DNA from: Betaproteobacteria bacterium
Lineage (GTDB): Bacteria > Pseudomonadota > Gammaproteobacteria > Burkholderiales > SG8-41
Assembly: GCA_025353085.1 (NCBI GenBank)
Contig: JANXRI010000458.1
Coordinates: 1 to 8,849, forward strand
DNA length: 8,849 nucleotides
Direction: 5' to 3'
Under the pieces are notes generated by a model. The model had not been told where the DNA came from. It was given only the letters and a program-made list of their open reading frames with translations, and did no database searches. Made by a program: the position numbers and the translations under genes. Shown piece after piece: positions 6,684 through 8,849 of the stretch (positions within the stretch are counted from its first letter, which is position 1; every line of letters begins with the position of its first letter).

Positions 6684-7058
6684 ATGCGTCAAGAAAACGG
6701 TGTTGATTCCGCCTTGGTCGGCGTCGAAGTACCTGCCCGGCATGCTGTCATCCCGGCAGTCGCTGAAACCATTGAAGATTCCGGCCGCCGCCGATTCCTG
6801 CATCGCGGCACGACGCTTGCCGGCGGCGCGCTCGCGGGCGGCATGGGGCTCGCGCACGCGGCTCCGCTCGAAGTGCCGGCGAGTAACAAGGGTTTCGGCA
6901 AACCGATCGCGGAGTCCGATTACGGGATGCCGTCAAAATTCGAGGCGAAGGTTAAACGCCGCCGTGATGTGGGAGTATTACTCCGCGCTTTACGAGGAGA
7001 ACCGGCGCACCAATTTTTTCGTGACCACCGATATCGACGAAGCGATCTTCCTGGCTGA
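6684..7058 (+). pseudogene. soxC: soxC-like sulfite dehydrogenase, N-terminal remnant with Tat signal
   Basis: SoxC is the molybdenum subunit of periplasmic sulfite dehydrogenase in the Sox thiosulfate-oxidation system. Here only its start survives. A twin-arginine signal (SGRRRFLHRG at 33-42, then an Ala/Gly-rich core ending AHAAPLEVP) is followed by the mature N-terminal hallmark KPIAESDYGMPSKFEAKVKRRR (73-94). Family members are around 400 or more residues and continue with a NRQNFSDW-type block. Here the similarity stops at codon 94 (6963-6965), and the frame runs on through about 30 unrelated residues to a stop at 7058. Those residues are an out-of-frame reading of ABC-transporter sequence. 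No molybdopterin-binding residues remain, so the product would be an exported 124-residue fragment without the enzyme. Promoter and ribosome site are intact, which suggests recent loss or an assembly join. Confidence 0.8.
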
Positions 7059-7287
7059 CCGCCTGTTGATCATGACGAATATACCTGCACAGGTGCGCGC
7101 CGTGCTCGAAGTCGACGTGCCGCGTCCGCGCAAGCTTGCCGATCTCGTGGAAAACGACCGTTCGAACGAAATCAAGATGGAGGCGCTGTCGATATTGCAC
7201 GAAGAGGCGATGAAATCATTTTCGCGCGGCAGCAAGGCGGCTGCCGATTTCGTGGACGCTTATTCCAGGCGCATGGCTAAAACGTGA
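6967..7287 (+). pseudogene. ABC transporter ATPase (nitrate/sulfonate/taurine type), C-terminal remnant
   Basis: Beginning around 6967 in a frame different from soxC, about 106 codons match the end of NrtD/SsuB/TauB-type ABC ATPases. They include an LxEE-like helix (YYSALYEENRRT), FFVTTDIDEAIFLADRLLIMT and a long C-terminal tail ending at the stop 7285-7287. Everything upstream is absent: Walker A, Q-loop, signature and Walker B, roughly the first 170 residues. It therefore cannot hydrolyse ATP. The H-loop reads VTTD where most ABC ATPases have VTHD, so the switch histidine is Thr; this may be a subfamily trait or decay. The ATG at 6967 has no ribosome site and may belong to either side of the junction. 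The stop overlaps the GTG of the next gene, suggesting an originally coupled operon. Confidence 0.75.
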
Positions 7288-7496
7288 GTGGCATGGCGGC
7301 GTTGGATTGGCTGGCGTCGCGCGAGGTCGTGGTGGGGCTGGCAATTGCGGGCGCGTTGCCGCCGGTTTTGGCGAGCGTACTGCGGCGCCGCGGCGGCATC
7401 AGCGCAACGCGGGCGCGGCAACTGGATCTGGCCGGTTATGGTTTGATGGGTTTAAGCATGGTGCTTTTTATAGTGGCCGGATTCCGGTCGCACTAG
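7284..7496 (+). CDS. Small two-helix membrane protein of unknown function
   Basis: This 70-residue protein has two predicted membrane helices at about 14-33 and 48-66. They are separated by a basic loop (RRRGGISATRARQ) that probably faces the cytoplasm. GTG 7284 overlaps the ABC-ATPase stop (GTGA), which fits translational coupling; ATG 7293, three codons later, is the alternative and neither has a clear Shine-Dalgarno. folD begins 22 bases after its stop, so the two are probably co-transcribed. Its composition, tight packing and clean helix pattern support a real gene, but no family is recognised. A role with the former ABC transporter is possible but unproven. Confidence 0.6.
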   Translation: MSGMAALDWLASREVVVGLAIAGALPPVLASVLRRRGGISATRARQLDLAGYGLMGLSMVLFIVAGFRSH

Positions 7497-7518
7497 CGCC
7501 TGAATGAGATAAAAGGCA

Positions 7519-8403
7519 ATGACGGCAAAAATTATCGATGGCAACGCGGTGGCGCGGCAGGTGCGCGGTGAATGGAAGAAACGCGTCGACGTGTTGCGGG
7601 CGCGCGGCGTCATCCCCGGACTCGCGGTGATCATAATCGGCAACAACCCGGCGTCGCGAATTTATGTGCGCAACAAGGTCAAAGCCTGTGGCGAAGTTGG
7701 TCTGCATTCGGAAACGCACGAATTCGCGGCGGATACCGGCGCACAACCGGTCATCGCGCGCATCGAGGAACTCAACCGCGATCCGCGCATACACGGCATT
7801 CTGGTGCAGTTGCCTTTGCCGCCGCAGCTCGAGTCGCGTCAACTGCTCGGCGCAATCTCGATCGACAAAGACGTCGACGGGTTTCATCTCTACAACGTCG
7901 GCGGGCTGGTGGTCGGCGAAAACATCATCTTCCCGCCGTGCACCCCGTACGGCGTGCAATGCCTGCTCGAATACGAGAACATCCAGATCGAAGGGCAGAA
8001 TGTCGTGGTCGTCGGCGCGAGCAACATTGTCGGCAAGCCGATGGCGCTGATGCTGATGGCGAAGGACGCGACGGTCAGCATCTGCCATATCAAAACGCGT
8101 GATCTCGCGCAGTACACGATTCTTGCCGACATCTTGATCGTGGCCGCCGGTTGTCCCAATCTGATCACAGCGCCGATGGTCAAGCGCGGCGCCGCTGTCA
8201 TCGACGTGGGCATCAACCGTTTGCCCGATGGACGGCTCGCGGGCGACGTCGACTTCGAGCGCGTCAAGGAAAAAGCTGCGTTTATCACACCGGTGCCGGG
8301 CGGCGTCGGACCGATGACTGTCACGATGTTGATCTGCAACACTGTCGCCGCGGCGGAGCGCAACGCCAATAAGTGCAACGAAGCGGTGCCGGTTACCGCC
8401 TGA
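7519..8403 (+). CDS. folD: Bifunctional methylenetetrahydrofolate dehydrogenase / methenyltetrahydrofolate cyclohydrolase FolD
   Basis: FolD interconverts 5,10-methylene-, 5,10-methenyl- and 10-formyl-tetrahydrofolate using NADP in the cytoplasm, supplying one-carbon units for purines and formyl-Met. The 294 residues fit the family. Catalytic features are Y49 and K53 in RIYVRNKVKACGEVG, Q97 in GILVQLPLP and D120 in DKDVDGFH, equivalent to Y50, K54, Q98 and D121 of the E. coli enzyme. The Rossmann motif VVGASNIVGKPMALML spans 164-179, and the family end motif TPVPGGVGPMT lies at 257-267. ATG 7519 matches the family start; only a weak AAAAGG precedes it, at short spacing. It is an essential-type housekeeping gene and appears intact, although sequence on both sides is chimeric. 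Confidence 0.96.
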   Translation: MTAKIIDGNAVARQVRGEWKKRVDVLRARGVIPGLAVIIIGNNPASRIYVRNKVKACGEVGLHSETHEFAADTGAQPVIARIEELNRDPRIHGILVQLPLPPQLESRQLLGAISIDKDVDGFHLYNVGGLVVGENIIFPPCTPYGVQCLLEYENIQIEGQNVVVVGASNIVGKPMALMLMAKDATVSICHIKTRDLAQYTILADILIVAAGCPNLITAPMVKRGAAVIDVGINRLPDGRLAGDVDFERVKEKAAFITPVPGGVGPMTVTMLICNTVAAAERNANKCNEAVPVTA

Positions 8404-8421
8404 CAGTCGCACCTGAAACAA

Positions 8422-8538
8422 TCACTGCGCCCGCCGGGGCAGCAACTTGCACGGGTCATAGAAGGGCAGCCGTGCAACCCGCGCGCGCGTGCCGTCCGCG
8501 AGCGTAATCGCAGTCCCCGGGTAAGCGTCCCCGGCGCA
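8422..8538 (-). pseudogene. C-terminal remnant of an unidentified protein (possibly GcvT-like C-terminal domain)
   Basis: On the minus strand, a frame different from the Bug reading gives 38 residues from about 8538 to the stop at 8424-8422. They read AGDAYPGTAITLADGTRARV followed by ARLPFYDPCKLLPRRAQ. The pattern of PGT, a short beta-strand with a DG turn, an A/R-V strand and LPFYDP resembles the last strands of the aminomethyltransferase (GcvT) C-terminal barrel. Such proteins typically end with a charged turn, A-x-V and LPF-x-DP. The match is short and from memory, so the family is tentative. The change from Bug-like to this coding pattern near 8539 suggests the end of a second gene joined to the broken Bug gene. 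Confidence 0.4.
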
Positions 8539-8849
8539 CCGGACCGCTGCCGCGATACGGCACATGCACCATGTTCACGTTCGCAATCAGGTTCAGCAGC
8601 TCGCCGGAGATATGGCCCGAGGAACCGATGCCGGCAGAGCCGAAATTCACCTTGCCGGGATTTGCCTTTGCATACGCGACGAGGTCGTTGAGCGAATTGA
8701 TACGCGTGGCCGGCTTGACGATCATCAGGTTCGCAACCGTCACCACGTTGGCGATCGGCTCGAAGTCGGCGCGCGCATCGTAGGGCATGCTGGCCGCCAG
8801 CGCGGGTAGATAGGAGATCGGGCGCGACGCAGCGACCGAGAGGGTGTAG
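8456..8849 (-). pseudogene. Second Bug/TctC substrate-binding protein, broken (N-terminus beyond the window)
   Basis: The minus-strand frame is open from the right edge. It reads YTL, then SMPYDARADFEPIANVV, a KPATRINSLNDLVAYAKANP segment and GKVNFGSAGIGSSGHISGEL. It then reaches NMVHVPYRGSGP, all in the usual Bug/TctC order. The part before YTL, including the signal peptide, lies outside the window. After GSGP (8551-8540) the expected block with a D-LLGGQ-type motif is missing. The frame instead runs through about 27 unrelated residues to a stop at 8458-8456. Roughly the last half of the solute-binding protein is therefore absent, and the protein could not form a closed binding fold. It is a distinct gene from the intact Bug protein at 3218-4180, with clearly different sequence. 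Confidence 0.8.

Noticed and set aside
6700..6966. GTG start making one long frame into the ABC ATPase end
   Set aside because: The first 89 codons are an out-of-frame reading of soxC; a genuine ATPase N-terminus with Walker A is absent.
7468..8421. Long minus-strand open frame (317 codons) opposite folD
   Set aside because: It mirrors folD almost exactly, is rich in Arg/His/Asp as expected for an antisense reading of GC-rich coding DNA, and shows no family motif.
1..8849. CRISPR array, insertion sequence or rRNA
   Set aside because: No regularly spaced direct repeats, transposase motifs, terminal inverted repeats with target duplications, or rRNA sequence were seen, including at the two chimeric joins.

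Overview
The window reads as a GC-rich proteobacterial chromosome segment, most likely a betaproteobacterium of Burkholderiales type. The main clue is two Bug/TctC-type periplasmic solute-binding proteins, a family greatly expanded in that group. Supporting clues are a SoxC-like Tat-exported sulfite dehydrogenase start, a DUF2934-like small protein and a FolD of the familiar proteobacterial form. The taxonomic call rests on recognising families, not on a search.

Left part (1-3215, + strand). The 3' part of leuC is followed by leuD with an ATGA start/stop overlap; together they encode the two subunits of isopropylmalate isomerase. After 60 bases comes a small four-cysteine DUF2282 protein of the bufferin-precursor (BufA) type. 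It is joined by another ATGA overlap to a six-helix membrane class III adenylate cyclase. No bufferin-modifying enzyme (MNIO/DUF692 or its DUF2063 partner) lies in the window, so this precursor is either an orphan or is modified in trans.

Middle part (3218-6399). A Bug/TctC solute-binding protein on the minus strand ends 2 bp from the cyclase. It is divergent from a two-gene + strand unit: a polysaccharide-deacetylase-fold (PuuE-like) amide hydrolase and a TauD/TfdA-type Fe(II)/2-oxoglutarate dioxygenase. This looks like a small uptake-plus-catabolism module of unknown substrate. A minus-strand DUF2934-like small protein follows, sharing the palindrome TTAA as overlapping stop codons with the dioxygenase.

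Right part (6400-8849). A divergent intergenic region carries a convincing sigma70 promoter (TTGAAC-17-TATAAA) ahead of a strong Shine-Dalgarno. These lead into the first ~94 codons of a soxC-like gene, including its Tat signal. The soxC reading stops abruptly near 6966 and is joined, in another frame, to the last ~106 codons of a nitrate/sulfonate/taurine-type ABC transporter ATPase. A small two-helix membrane protein and folD follow. Past folD, on the minus strand, the N-terminal half of a second Bug/TctC protein enters from the right edge. It loses its family pattern near 8539, and another frame then carries what looks like the C-terminal tail of an unrelated protein, possibly GcvT-like.

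The two points most worth a second look are the bufferin-like precursor translationally coupled to a cyclase, and the two head-to-tail gene chimeras flanking folD. The chimeras are either real deletion scars or assembly errors, and the first must be resolved before the promoter-to-folD arrangement is believed.
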